Shown piece by piece: positions 24,481-37,100 of a DNA stretch of 64,000 bases. Source of the stretch: Chionoecetes opilio (taxonomy: Eukaryota; Arthropoda; Malacostraca; Decapoda; Majidae); the NCBI GenBank assembly GCA_016584305.1, contig JACEEZ010001188.1, forward strand, positions 107,001 through 171,000, read 5' to 3'. Under the pieces are notes generated by a model that did not search any database, was not told the origin of the DNA, and saw only the letters and a program-made list of their open reading frames with translations. Position numbers and translations under genes: made by a program. How positions within the stretch are numbered: the stretch's first letter is position 1; the number at the start of each line of letters is the position of its first letter.

Positions 24481-25169
24481 CAGGTTGCCCATCACTAATC
24501 CGGCAACCACGGGACCTTAGCACTGCCGGATTTTCTAAATTTCCGGATTATTGATGTTTTGTCCCTTCACCTACAAAAAAATTAAACCAGGTTATCAGCA
24601 CGTGGTCCAGATCAGAACTTTTTCTTTCTGTCATTGACTTCCTTACAAAAATCTTCTTTTTTGATCCAATGTCAGTAAAGAACTTTAGTACTTTTTCTTT
24701 CTGTTTTTTATATCATAGACTGTTGAAGACCCAATGCCGTACATTTCACAAACACTTCGCACAGACACACCACTATCAAGTTTTTTTAACAGTTCAACTT
24801 TCTCTGTGATCGACAACGAGCGATGTTTGCATTTTACGGCACTTCTTTTATTCGGCGAATCCATGATGGGGCTATACAGCAGCAGATTTTAACAATTACG
24901 ACAAATAAATGAGAAGGAATGCCTGTTTGCTGTCGGAAGCTTAAGCATACAGCCGATTCTGGGTACAGCGCTCGAGCTCGAGCTTGACAGACGACCTACA
25001 AAGCGATACTAAGCAGAAAAATCACAAAAAGAAGAAGATCAAAACATAAACGGCGCCTCCCGAAAAAGTGGCTCGCCAACCCGGGAAATTTGAAACTGCT
25101 CTCCGAAATCCATGCCGGAAAACTGATGGAACCGGAATATTGATTGCCGGATTAGTGATGGTCAACCTG
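24481..25169 (-). mobile_element. Tigger/Jerky-like element with a helix-turn-helix remnant
   Basis: It starts CAGGTTGCCCATCACTAATC after TA (24479-24480) and ends GATTAGTGATGGTCAACCTG before TA (25170-25171). Removing it restores the LINE sequence GGAGGTATCAACTTATGG. It encodes the start of a CENP-B-type transposase on the minus strand. Confidence 0.92.
24640..24864 (-). pseudogene. CENP-B/Tigger-type transposase N-terminal DNA-binding fragment
   Basis: The minus-strand ATG at 24864 gives MDSPNKRSAVKCKHRSLSIT, then EKVELLKKLDSGVSVRSVCE and MYGIGSSTVYDIKNRKKK. This is the first helix-turn-helix of the CENP-B/pogo family, which binds the element's own ends. A frameshift near 24690 is followed by KVLKFFTDIGSKK in the next frame, the usual continuation. 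No DDE domain remains, so this is a deletion derivative. Confidence 0.8.
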
Positions 25170-26211
25170 TATCAACTTATGGGAGAAGTATGAAGCAACT
25201 AGAAATGAATATGTAAGAATCCGAAGAGAAGAAGAAAGTAACTACTGTATGAGAGAAATATAATAGAAAAATGTAAAAACGAACTGAAACTTTTCTATGG
25301 ATATATAAATGGAAAAATGAAAAACAAGGAAGGAGTAGATAAGCTGAAGGTAGAAGGCATAGTGTACGAAGATGCATTACAACAGGTTGAAATGATGAAT
25401 AAGTGCTTTCAGACTGTATTTACAAGAGAAAGTGAATTTAAAACGAAAAATATTATAGCAAAAGAAAATATAATGGAAGACATAAAAGTAGACGTAGTAG
25501 AAGTAAAAAGGCTAATGGAAAGTCAAGATGTGAGAAAAGCCCTGGGTCCAGATGGAGTGTCGAATTGGATAATGAAAGAGTGCAGTAACCAACTAGCAGG
25601 AAAGTTACATAGTGTAATTCAGAGTTCACTTAAAGTAATCGTCCAGACCATTTTATCATTCCTGATTTAATGCAGTCAAAATATAGCCATTATCGAGTAT
25701 ATCAACAATATGTTGTCACTTTTTGCATCCAGTCACCCGTTTTTAAATGATCCCCATTCAAAATCTGTAAATTCCCTGAGCTCTCAAAACGCAACTGACG
25801 ACCAGCAGACGACGGACCACGGCAGGCAGCCTCCCAGCCCGGTGCTAATACAAATACATGTAAACTCAGAAAAAAATATAGTACATGGCCACCTCGATTT
25901 ACGAATGGGTTACGTTCCTGAAAAACTGTTTGTAAATCGAAAATTCGTAAATTGAATGTATTTTTCCCATTTAACCCCATTATTTAATTTGAGATACGTT
26001 CCTACGAACAATAATCACATCCATAGAATGTCATAAACTGCTATAAAAACATATATTGTGGCTTTAGGCATACATACAATTAATATAAGACTACAGGGAG
26101 GTCCCGAAGATATGAGCAGTTAGGTTCCACCTGGCATACTCGTAAAGCGAAATCTCGTATAACGAAACACATAACCAATGGTAAAATATAGGTTCGGTTC
26201 CAGGACCCTAT

Positions 26212-26244
<33 letters not shown>

Positions 26245-26529
26245 ACATGTTTTCAAGCTCAAATAAACTATAGCAAACACAACAAACACACAGCATCTAT
26301 ATTACCCACACTGTACTACCTATTCTGTAGAAAAAGCATTCTGAAAGAGAAAATAGCACACAAAATAACATAACCACATTAATTAAACATAAAACATGCA
26401 TAACACTTACAAGTGGTAATGTTGTGTGGGGAGACAGGAAACTGGCACGTAGACAGCTGAGAGTCCCTGTTTTCTCTCTCCGAGGCTCGAGAGAAAACAG
26501 CGGTGACTGCGTTTGCAGGGATGACTGGG

Positions 26530-27084
26530 TTAGAGTTCTTCCTCCTCCCCTTGATCACTTGGGGAAGAGGAAAGATCCTCGGTGCTGGCCCTGCTGGCAG
26601 ATGTCGGTGCAGGATCATCCATGCCCTGCTCGATGGTGGAGGCACCACTGGTGGAGGGACCACTGGTGGAGGGAGGTGGTGTAGGTGAAGATTTTGGCTT
26701 GAAGAAATGGCTGATCTTCATTTGGGAAGCACTAGCCTTCTTTTGCTGGTAGAGCTCTTCATATCTCCTCAGTGTATCCAAGATGTTGGCCTTGAAGTCC
26801 AGAGCCCTGTCTAACTGAGGGTCATACTCCACTGCCATTTCTGCAAGGTGTCTGCCAACGTCAATCATTTCACTAAGTTGTTTGGTGGTGAACGCCTTAG
26901 TGACTGGAGCATCTTCAGCTTCAGGGCCTGCATCGCTTTTGTTGTGCCTCTCCATTTCGAAGAGCTCTTCATCAGACAGCTCCTGAGTGTGGGAGGCGAG
27001 GAGGTCAACCACATCTTCCTCATCCACCCCCCTTGGGAAGCCGCATTTTTTTCCGGGGAGAAATCTTTTTTGCACAGTTGGCAA
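26530..27084 (-). pseudogene. Tigger-type transposase C-terminal part with PIP box
   Basis: The minus strand codes for RFLPGKKCGFPRGVDEEDVV, HTQELSDEELFEMERHN, FTTKQLSEMIDVGRHLAEMA, RYEELYQQKKASASQMKISH then FFKPK, a Pro/Ser/Thr stretch, and an acidic end GEEEEL. This is the tail that follows the DDE domain in Tigger1-like proteins. QMKISHFF fits the PCNA-binding PIP-box pattern Q-x2-I-x2-F-F. The DDE domain should lie upstream on the minus strand but is lost where sequence quality collapses beyond 27085, so I treat it as a 3' fragment. Confidence 0.8.
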
Positions 27085-27085
27085 A

Positions 27086-30000
27086 AAATAAATAAGAAAT
27101 TTATAAAAAATTTTAAAGGATTCCCTTTATACTCGCTCGATTTTAAATATGGGGGGCCGGGGGGGTCAAATCATTTCGGGGGCCCCAAATCCTAAATCGC
27201 AAAAGACTCGTCCTATTTTTTCGGGGTTTTGGGCTAGGAAAAAGGGTTGGAGGTTTCCCACCCGAGCAGGGGGGGGCTAAGACCCCTCAAAGACGAAAAA
27301 CCATGGAGTGCTCCCCCCAAAATCCTGAAAATTTTTTCCCGTGTTTGGGAAAAGATGTATTTGGACCCTTTTTGATAAAAACAAATTTCCAAGCAAATAC
27401 CCTTGGACCCAAAAAAGGAAAATTATTTTGGGGACAAAACTAGTGGGAAATGAAATTAAACCCAACACGGGACAAAAAAAAACGGCATAGTGAAATGTCA
27501 ATTTACGAGTGTGTTTTTAAAATTTCCTCTTTGGGGGTATTTCCAAATTCCCCCTTTTTTTAAAATCATGTATCTTTAAATACAGATTGAAGTGCATCCC
27601 CCCCAAAACGGTTGTTTGAAAAATTTGGTATAAAATTTTTTGAGAAATAAAGTGTTTTTAGAGTGGGCTCAATATAAATAAAAAATTTAAAAAATTAATG
27701 GGTCGTAAAATTTTTTTAAAAGGCCAGGGAAACAATACCCCTAAAACTTTTTTTCTCTTCCCACGCCTTTAGTCCTTGATTTTTTTCCCCTTTTTTTGTT
27801 TTTTTGATATCACTGTTAATATACCAAACCCACCTCTAACCAAACCCTTAACTTTTTTTGGTTGAAAAAAAACTAGTTTTCGGGTAGTATTTTGAAATCG
27901 ATTTTTTATTCAAATTGCCCCAATGGGAAATTTGGGGTTTTTAAAACACTCAAATGAAGAAATCTCCCAAAATAAACAGGTTAGAATTGCCCAGCTCGAG
28001 GATACCAAAAACCAAAAAGGGTAAATATTCCTGGAGTTGGGGCGGTGCCAAACCCAACCCGGGGAAAAAATTTCCGCGCACCATAAAATTTAAATTTTTT
28101 TTCCCCCATAAAAAACCCCAACATAACCTAATCCAAATCTACCCTAAACCCTTAACATACAAAAACCCAAAACCCTAAAAATAACCTAAATCAAACCCTA
28201 ACCTAAACAAAACCCGAAAAACCTAAAACTGGGAAAATTTTGGGTAAAAGGGGAAAGATGACTTTCGCGGTCGTTTTCAGACACCGGACTTTTTTTTTTC
28301 CTTTTTTCCCCCCGGTTTTAAATAGGGTTTTCTAAGGGGAGATGTTTTTTTTTTGCCCAAAAACCCCAAAAAGTTAAAAAAAAAAAAAAATCATAAACCA
28401 AAAAATTTTATGGTACCGTTTCCTTTAAACCTGTACCCTCCATAAAAAAGCATTTAAAAATTTGGGCCGGGAGAAATTGGGTCAGGGTCCTTTTTAAGGT
28501 TTTAAATTGAAACCAAACCCAAAAACCTTTTAGGTTTTTAATAAAAACCAAAACAACTAACCTGGAAAATCTTAAAAAAAGGGTTCCTCCACCAAAAGCT
28601 GACACAAATTTTTGGGCTTTTTAACTTATTATACTTACGTTTTAAAAAGAAATTTTTTTTAAATTTTTAAATGAGGGCCGATCACTTTTTGTCTACCAGG
28701 GCCCGATTTTAAAATTTTCCCAGGATCCATGATGTTATATTTTTTATTTTTGGGTTGGGGGCCCCGGGAAGATGCCAGTAGAAATGCTCTTTAGCCGAAG
28801 GGCGTGTGACGAACAGCATTTTTTTGGGCCGACCACAAAGGGAAAATTTTTTTTGGTTACCAAAAATACCAAAAGATCCCGGGAAAAAAAAGTGCCCTGT
28901 GTGACCCCCCCTTTAGGTTGGGTTGGGGAAATTTCAGGTTGGGGTTAAAGGTTGGGTTTTAGGTTGGTTTTGTGCACAGCACAAGGGGCTCAAAAGAGGG
29001 TTTGCTGGGTTTGGGTCTTGAAAGATTTTGCCCATCTTTAAATAAAGGGCTTAAATCTCCTATCTCCTTCCCTTATGTTTTTAAACCCCCAAACAAACTT
29101 GGGGCCCATTTTTGGAACCTTTTTTTTGGGGGTGGGGGCACACCCCAATAAGGGAATAGGGGCCCCCCCCCAAAAAAACCCTTAAAGGGGAAATTTTTTC
29201 CTAGTTCAGGGACTTTTCGGGGGAAAATTTTTTCCCTTAAAATATTTTCTCCCCCCAAAAGGGGGCCACTCAAAAGGGGAAATTGGCTTCCCCCAAAAAC
29301 CCAAAAACTGGGGAAATTTCCCTATAAAATAACTTAATGGGGGTAATATTTCCCCGAAAAAGGGTTCATGAACTGGGAAAATACCCCTAGTTTGGGGGAT
29401 TTTTTTTGTGGGGGGGCCATTTTTCCCCCTTTATGTTTGTTCCCCCCCCCCAAAAAACCCCGGTTTTCCCACCATGTCCCCAAAAAGTTTGTTGGCTAAA
29501 TAAAAAGTAAAAGAAGGGGTGGACCCTTTGTTTCTTAAATTTACCCCAAAAAACCTTAACCAAAAGGGTACATCTAACCTAAAAAATTAAATAGGTTTCA
29601 TTAAAAAACCCTTTAAAAAGACCTTCCAAAATTTTTTCCCCCCGGCCAATTTTTTAGTGTTTTTTCCCTAAATGGAGAAAAGGGGTTTTTAAGGGAAATG
29701 GAAACCATAAATTCGTGAAAATTTTTTTTTTTTTTAAAAAACTGGGTTTGCGCAAAATGAAAAACTATCCCCGGGTTTAATAAGGGGCCCGAAAAGTTTT
29801 GCGGTCGTTTACAGAGACCCCCGAATATTTTTTTTCTTGACCCCCCCTAGGTTTTTTGGGCTCAAAGGGAGAGTTTTTAAATTTTGCGCAAAAAAAAAAA
29901 CAAAAAAAAAATAAAAAAAAAAATTTAAACTTAACCAAACCCTTTTATAGGTTTTAATGAAACCAAACCCAAAAACTTTTAAGGGTTTTTAAAATAAAAC

Positions 30001-30829
30001 CAAACCAAAACCTTTAACCCCAAATTTAAATACTTTTTTTGGTTTTTTTTTGTTTTTTGGGTTTTTGCCCCAAAAAAAACTTAAATTAAAAACAAGTACC
30101 TATTGTGGGCCAAAAGAAAAAATAGTCGGTGCCCCTTTTGAAAACGCCCCCCGGAAAACTCTCGTCCATTATAACCCCTATCCCCATTAAAAAACGGCAC
30201 CTTTGTGGGCCAAAAAAAATAGTGGTTGTCTTTAAAAACCCAAACCGCAAAATTTCCTCGCCCCATTAAAAACCCGGGTTACCCTTGACAAATCTCTCGC
30301 TATGGAAGGCGGCGGGGGGCGATCATGCAATGGGGTTTGGGGCGATGGCCTGTCAGGCATCTGCCTTGCTCTTCGCCGATCATCCCCCCTGGCAGGGAAA
30401 AATTTCCCCTGGGCGGGCCAAAAGGACTTTTTTTTCCTTGCTTAAAAGAGCTGGCCAAGGTTTGAAAGTTTTTGTCCTGAAAAATTTTTAAATCTTTTCT
30501 TGTCGTTTTTTAGGAGGCAAAGCAATGTCAATTTTTGTGTCTTTTGAAGGGAAACCCTTTTGCATATCTGTAAAAAATTTTTTTATAGATAAATTTTCAT
30601 TCGTTGTATCTTCAAAAAAATTATCATAAAAAATTAATTTTGGGTGTTTTCCGTTTTAAATTATCCCATTTCTGAAAATCTTAGTAGTGATATTTCAAAA
30701 AATCCAAATTGGACTCTTTGCAAAAAATGTACGCCCCGCGTTTTGGTCCAAACCCCGCCGCCCCTAGGACGCGTTTTAGATTTTCCCCTTTCCCAAACCC
30801 TTAGGACGCGGGGTTAGGCAACCCCTAGG
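27086..30829. other. Unreadable repeat-derived stretch, abnormal homopolymers
   Basis: The sequence is dominated by runs such as CCCC, GGGG, AAAA and TTTT, and no reading frame is credible. Parts are recognisable as degraded copies: 27800-27970 matches 9430-9600 (TACCGTATTT-family interior), and 28080-28230 is AACCTAAACC-rich. The pattern suggests consensus error more than ordinary decay. Confidence 0.5.
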
Positions 30830-30874
30830 ACCGAATCCTAAACCCTTTAAAAGTATGGGCCCAGGCCCCCCATC

Positions 30875-30905
<31 letters not shown>

Positions 30906-31020
30906 ACATGTTTTAAAGCTAAATAAATATAGAAAAACACAAAAAACCACGCATCTATATTCCCCACACTTTACTACCTATTCTGAAAAAAAAGCATTTA
31001 AAAGAAAAAATAGCACACAA
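30830..31020 (-). repeat. Second copy of the T2 sub-terminal segment
   Basis: It repeats 26190-26380 (poly(A), AAAGGACATGTTTT, GCATCTATATT, CACACTTTACTACCTATTCT) with scattered single-base losses. It continues at about 33870 after the piggyBac-like insert. Confidence 0.65.
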
Positions 31021-31039
31021 AATAACTAACCAATAACCT

Positions 31040-33866
31040 AAACTAAAACTTGTTTTTTTGTAACATGACACTAAAAAAGGGTACGACGTACCCGAATTTG
31101 GAAAAAATGAAAAAAAAATACTATTATAAAAATTTATTGAAAAAACCTTTTAGAATCAAAATGTATGATCCACAATTAATTAAGCTATTTTAATTACAAA
31201 AAACTTAACTTTAGTAGGAAAGTTTTTTTAAAAATAAAGTGTGAAAAACCCTTTTTTTTTTTTTTAAATAGAAAAAAAATTTCCAAAAAAAAAAACCCAC
31301 CGCCGATTATAACTAAACCACCCCAAACACCCCCAAAATTTAATGGCCACTGCTTTAGGTTGTCTCCATCCCGGTAAAAGCAAAAATGTCGGGAAAGGGG
31401 TAAAAAAAGCCCCTTTTTTAGGCGAAAAATTCCTTTTTTTAATATAATGCTTTTTTAGCCCATGTTTTTCGTTGTAAAGTAATTTTTTCGAATTTACAAC
31501 AAAATAAGGGTGTTTGGTATAAAACGGGCAACTTTCAATTTCCCCCTCGGCATCACCACAGTGTCCAGATAGCGTAGTAGGGGTTTGGGGGCAAACGGGC
31601 TTTTTACGGGTTTGACACCCTGAACGTGTTTTTATCCTTGTTTGGACAAGCACAGAAACGCGCTTTGGCTTTTTTGACAAACCGCGGTTTCTTTCTGGGG
31701 CCAAACCCTTCCAGTGGGGTTGATCCCGCCACTTGGGCTATTACAGCCCTCACCTCCCGGTCTAGTCGGGGGGGAAGGCGGCTCTCCGCTGAGGGCTTTA
31801 TAAGGTCCTGGGACAACTGCCCCATAAAATTTTTTCCCGGTCAGGGGTGTTTCCCAACACGGATCATTTTGTGTTTTGTGGTGATCCACAAAGTTTATTA
31901 GAGCTGCTTCAGGATGCCGTAGAAGATCACACGGCCACCTCTTTTTTTTCCTGCTGCGCTTACTGTGCACACATTTGGTAAAAGGTGTCCCACCCCTTTT
32001 GTCTTTTTGTAGAAATCTATCTCTCTGGCCCCAGTCCCTGTTATGGATGGTTCTGTGAGGGAGGACATTAGGAGAAAAGGCTTTTTGGGCAGAGCTGGGC
32101 TGGAAGTAGGAGACCAAAGTTATTCATTGTGAAGGGAATCATATCCCTGGTCCCCTGTTGCCTTTTTCCCTTCATCAGTTTGGAACCTTTTTATTCCCCT
32201 TAAAGTTCCCACCACGTCATCCCCATTTTGGGAGCAATTTTGGGATGAGGGGCCTGAGGGAACCAGTTGTCAACAGAAAACATTACGGTTGGTTGGGGTA
32301 GGGCCGGTAGGTCCGAAAATGTGGGGCCCAAAGTTTTTCCCCCAACTCGCGCAGGGGTTTCCTGCTTTACCCAAGAAAAGGGAACCTGGGGAAAGGTAGT
32401 TGGTGGTCACATCATTGGCCAATACAAGTTTGAGCCCCTATTTAGCTCTTGTTGGAAGAACTCCTAAAAGAACATTTACCCCTTGGGAAAGCAGAAGCAA
32501 GCATCCACATAATGTATTCTTTGGGGAATAAAATGTTTCCACGGGGCCCAAAAACATGTCCCACACACTCCTAATGGAGCAAATTTTATCGTGCGCGCCT
32601 CACGCCCGTACGCATGCTGTAAAAGCGCAGGCGGGTTTAGCAGGAAGGAAAATCGGCACTCCCAGGGGCGCCCTGTAGAAGGCCCCCTGTAATAGGGCCC
32701 CACACTTCCTTGGTGGTAGGGGTTGTCGTGCCTGTAACCACTAAAATTAAAACCCAAGAAAGGCTCGATCTCTTTTCGTGGTCCTCTGAATGGCGCAGTT
32801 TTCCTAAAACTTTGCTGAAATCTCATCATTTTCTGGTTTGTCCATTTAAAACCTTGCTACAAGTTCGCCCTTTATAAAGAGACAGAAGCACTTTTTAAAG
32901 GGTTTTTAGCCTGCGCAGCTTCTTGTGTGGGGCCAGGGAGTAAATGGTCCAATAATATTTTTGCTGCTGTCCTTGTCGCTGCTACCCCCTGAGGCCTTGT
33001 TTTCCACAAAACCCGGGTGCTCGTCATTGTGGATGTTTAAATTTTACAAGCGATCTTCATCATCTTACCAGCACAGTCACGTCGTCGTCCCCGGTGGCAG
33101 CAGGAGTAGCAGCAGGGGGGTTTTCCCTGGGTCGTCTATTTTGGTAGCCGGGGGGCAGCAGAAGGGGCCAGCAGCAGGGGTGGTCACGCAGGCACAGCAC
33201 AGGGGGGCCCCAGCGGGGTCAGCAAAAGTAAAGGTGCAGCAAGGGGGAAGGGCAGCTCGGGAGGGGGGCAGGCGGCGGCTTGGGGCGGGTGCCCGCTTGG
33301 CACGACCGCGATAACCCTTTTTTCCCTCCCCGACGGCCTGTTTCTCACGCCTGCCCGTGGTCACTATCTGAACCCTTTTGACTAGACATGTCTTATGGTC
33401 CTAAGAAAAAAGTCAGCTCGGGGGTCACTATGACTTTTTCCTCACTTTCAAGTTCGTCACTGTCTTGTCACTATTTTCACCAGTAGCCGTGAACAAAATA
33501 CTTCTATCTTTTCCTGAGCCATTTTCACGCTGGAACCCATGAGAACACTAAGTTATAGACTGTAAATTTGTTGTAATTTACCCCTTTCCAAAAGGGAAAA
33601 AAATTAATCACTATAGCCACACTTTTTGCAGTATCCGAAAAACAAGGGTACGAAACCCTATTTGTTTTAACCCTGTTTTTGTAAAAAGGGTAGTCGCCCC
33701 TAATGACGTTCTATGGAAAAATAGGGCGGGGAGGAGCGAGGGGACCTACCGCTTCAAGGTTGGGGAAACACTGAAGCATAGCAGTATGGGCCAATGGATC
33801 CATCAGAACTCACGGGATACTAATGAGACTTAGCGGGGGGTTTCCCGTACCATGTTTAGCTTCAGG
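31040..33866 (-). mobile_element. Probable piggyBac-type element, degraded
   Basis: It interrupts the T2 copy at the place where the better copy reads ATTAATTAAACATAAAACAT (26376-26395), i.e. at a TTAA. Minus-strand frames show EIEPFLGFNFSGYRHDNPYH (about 32700), recalling the conserved piggyBac stretch before GYH-x-LP-x-DYW. A Cys/basic tail TKCVHSKRSRKK ... PCD (about 31940-31990) recalls the piggyBac C-terminal Cys-rich domain. Frames are broken throughout, and I could not define inverted ends. Confidence 0.5.
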
Positions 33867-33877
33867 TTAAATTTAAC

Positions 33878-34560
33878 CTAAAACATGCATAACCTTACAA
33901 GGGAAATGTTTTTGTGGGGAGACGGGAAACGGCCGTAGACATGAGATCCCTGTTTTCTCTCTCCGGCTCGAGAAAAAAACAGCGGGAATGCTTTTTTGCG
34001 GGGTGACGGGTTAGAGTTCTTCCTCCCCCCCTTGATACTTGGGGAAGGGAAAGCCCTCGTGTCCCTGCTGGAAATTGCGTTGAGGAAAACATCCATGCCC
34101 TGCTCGATGGGGAGGCACCCTGGGGGAGGGACCACGGGGAGGGGGTGGTGTGGTAAAGTTTTTGGCTTAAAGGAAATGGCTGATTTTCTTTGGGAAGACT
34201 AGCCTTCTTTTGCGGGTAGAGCTCTTTATTCCTCGGGTTATCCAAGATTTTGGGCCCTTGAAGCCCAGACCCCTGTCTAACTGAGGGTCTCTCCCTGCAT
34301 TTCTGCAAGGTGTCTGCCAAAGTCAATCATTTTACTAAGTGTTTGGTGGGAAACGCCTTATGCTGGAGCTCTTCACTTCAGGCCCGCATCGCTTTTGTTG
34401 TCCTCTCCCTTTCAAAAGCTCTTCATGACAGCTCCTGAGTGTGGGAGGCAGGAGGTCAACCACACTTCCTCATCCCCCTCCTTTAAGCCCAAACTTTTGC
34501 CCCGGGAACAATCTGTTTGTGCACAGTTTGGCAAGTGAGCTAAAAAAAAACCCTTGAAGC
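33878..34560 (-). pseudogene. Second Tigger-type transposase tail, heavily degraded
   Basis: It aligns base for base with 26387-27085, with many single-base deletions (for example the CTTCTTTTGCGGGTAGAGCT region at 34205). The minus-strand protein survives only in pieces (NKELYQQKKA-like, LADTLQKC). It may be a duplicate of the same segment or an assembly artefact. Confidence 0.6.
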
Positions 34561-37100
34561 CATGCACACATTCAGGCCCGGTTCTTTCCCCACTCCCTTA
34601 TATTTCCCAGGGTTTCTTCATCCCACGAAAAATTTTAAATTAATTCGAGAGCTTGCTTTATGTTTTAAAAACCTTTCCCAAAAATCCTTTCACCGACTCT
34701 TTCCCTCTTCCGTCCCGTCACAAACTGTCTCATACTCGCCTGGTGTAATAAGCCTAAATGGCTATTAACCTATCCTAGGTTGGAGGTTGAGGGGGTGTTT
34801 AGGGAGAAAAACAACCCTTTACATTTGGGGGAGGAATCTTCAATTGTTGTGGGGTGACCGGCGTTGTCAAACAGCAAAAAAACTTTTATCAAGGTTGTTT
34901 TTTTGCCTTGAAAATTTTTTTCCCCAAAAGGTGAAAAATAAAACCGGATGAAACCTGAAAAAAAAGCCTGCGTCACCCACGCCCTTTTTGTTGGCCCAGA
35001 CAACAGGCAACCTCTGTTTAAAAAACAGCCCTTCAGCCCGGTTCTCGATGGTAGACGAGCAGGTGTTTCACGTAACTCTCCTTCTGCTTTGCCACCGAGA
35101 AGGAGTTGGAGCGGTCTTTACTGGCTTTTGTCCTGGAGCTAATCTTTTTCCCCCCTCAAATTTTTGGTTGGGGGTGGCATCTTTTTTCCCGAAAGGCCCG
35201 TTTTTTGTCGAGGTTAAAAAACTTTTTTAGGGTGTTTTAAACCCCTCCAACAAACCTGGGTAGCTTCTCTGGAAAAACCCCGGCAGCCTCTGTGTCAGCA
35301 CTTGCAACTTCTCCCTGAATCCCGATGTTGTGAAGGTTAGCAGTTTCTGAAGCGTGCGCCACCATCACTAGCAGTTACTCACTGGTGTAGGTGAACCAGC
35401 ACTAGGGCCCTGCGCTAGTGGCACTTCAGCCTCACCGCTCGCACCACCTGGCCCTGACACTCGATCAGCTCTATCTTGCACCTTTTTTAGAGTGCAAATG
35501 CTTTCTCCCCTTTATTAAGGCCCTTTGGGGAATAACTGCTGAGCTTGGTTCTGGCCTTCTAACCAAGTATGCAGCAGACGCTCCATCTTTTCCATGATGG
35601 GGGTCACGAGCGAGTACTTGCACACCGTACGAGTGCGAGCTACCCCCCATTTCAGTACTTTTTCCCCGCCCCTTAGTGATAGTGCTCACATAGAAATGAT
35701 AATTTATAAAAGCAGCACAAACCGACACTCGCTCACCACGTGAGCCCTTAACAATTTCCAAAACTTTTTTTTGCTAATGTTTTTGGCACCTAGACCCCTT
35801 AGCACTTGTACCCTCAGCACAAAACCTTGAAGACACTAAACGCTTAGGAGGCATAAATTAAAACAGGTACCAGGTAAGCCTACCCGTAATACAAAAAAAA
35901 GGACAGCTGTACAAAACAGTGGAAGACAGAGAAGTTTACGTTGTCTTGTATCCTTTTTGACAAATTTTGATAATTCCCTCCCGCCTTTCTATGGGGGAAA
36001 GAATGAAAAAAAAAAAGGGTCGGCATCTCATCTGGCTTTGCTTTTCCCGCTTGCGTTTTTCAAACATTTTCATTAAAGGGGAGTGACCATTTCATTTTAC
36101 GGACTATTGCTTTCGCACTCCCCCTCGTTACCCAAAAAAGTCACCCAAAAAATTTTGGAAAGGGGTTTTTTCTCAGTTTGGTATAGGGGCCCACCACTTG
36201 ACTGCAGACCCCACCCTTTCCAGCTTTATAAAATCGGGTTTTTGTTTAAAAGAAAATTTGAGGGAGATGGGTTTCTCAAGGGTGCAAAACACCGCCAACT
36301 TTTATCTTCCAGTATGTACACCGGTGGTAAACCCCGGATCCCACAGCACCACACCACCCCACCACCACAAAAAAGCCGTGAATTTAAAAGTGTGAAGCAC
36401 AGTAGGCAGAGCACAAAAAATCACAAAGCACATTAATAAACCACAAATCACTAAAAAACGATTTTACAAGGCACAATACTACATACTGTACAAGCAAAAA
36501 AAACGGGATTACTCTCGCGGACCCGTGTGGTGATGGGGACTAGACTCGAGAGATAGGGTAGGTAAAGCCCCGTCCCCCTCCACTCCCCCACCGTCGGCGC
36601 TCCCCTCGAAAAGTGTTCGTCACTCAAAAATGGGAGTGTGGGGGCAGCCGACGAGCAAAAATTTAACGTCGGCCTGCCCCAAAAATTCGCAGGTTTAATA
36701 TTGGGCGGCATGCCCATCACTCACGGGTCCGCGCCGAAATATGTTCAAGTTACGGCAGTTTTCCCCATCTGATATTTTTGTATTGCTAGTACCTTATACA
36801 TCAGAAAAAAAGAAACGCTGATTATGAAATGTGGGAAAAAATTAAAGGGAGAAAAAGTTTTAGAAATTGCAGCGAGTTTAAGACAAAAAAAGGGAAAAAT
36901 GTGTGGGCACAACACTGGCATCGGCGCTTCAAGCGCCGACGGTGGTAGTGGTAGTGGGACGGGGCTTAAGGGGCAAGGGGGGGGTGGCAAGACCTCTTCT
37001 ACTGCCCCCAAACTGTCTCGCGCATCGAAACTTGTACAGGCCAGAATAGAAATTTTTTTAGCCACATTGTCGTGCCACCAGAAATTCATTTTTCAGATTG
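34561..37100 (-). other. T2 interior where a DDE transposase is expected, not readable
   Basis: By position the minus strand should carry the Tigger DDE domain here. No conserved block can be read because homopolymer errors break every frame within tens of codons. Segments around 36745-37100 match the T2 derivative at 62130-62400. Confidence 0.4.

Larger units (their letters stand above)
22600..25633 (+). pseudogene. LINE family 1 ORF2, copy B: endonuclease and N-terminal RT, interrupted
   Basis: An intact endonuclease (22600-23355) has SYTNINGL, LGLVETK, MGDFNCKE, SRLDLLLTK and GKSDH, so unlike copy A all catalytic motifs are present. Two TA-inserting MITEs then interrupt (23356-24156 and 24481-25169). 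Between and after them the linker resumes (about 24157-24480 and 25170-25315), with internal stops. The next stretch (25317-25633) gives KENIMEDIKVDV and KALGPDGVSNWI (Pro to Leu in the usual KAPGPDG). It ends at SVIQSSL, where the TTAA insertion begins. Confidence 0.85.

Noticed and set aside
27954..30491. Several short basic or Phe-rich open frames
   Set aside because: They arise from homopolymer-rich, probably erroneous sequence and have no family features.
33065..33364. Gly/Ala/Pro-rich open frames
   Set aside because: They are GC-rich low-complexity sequence in the region of doubtful consensus. No homologous motif.
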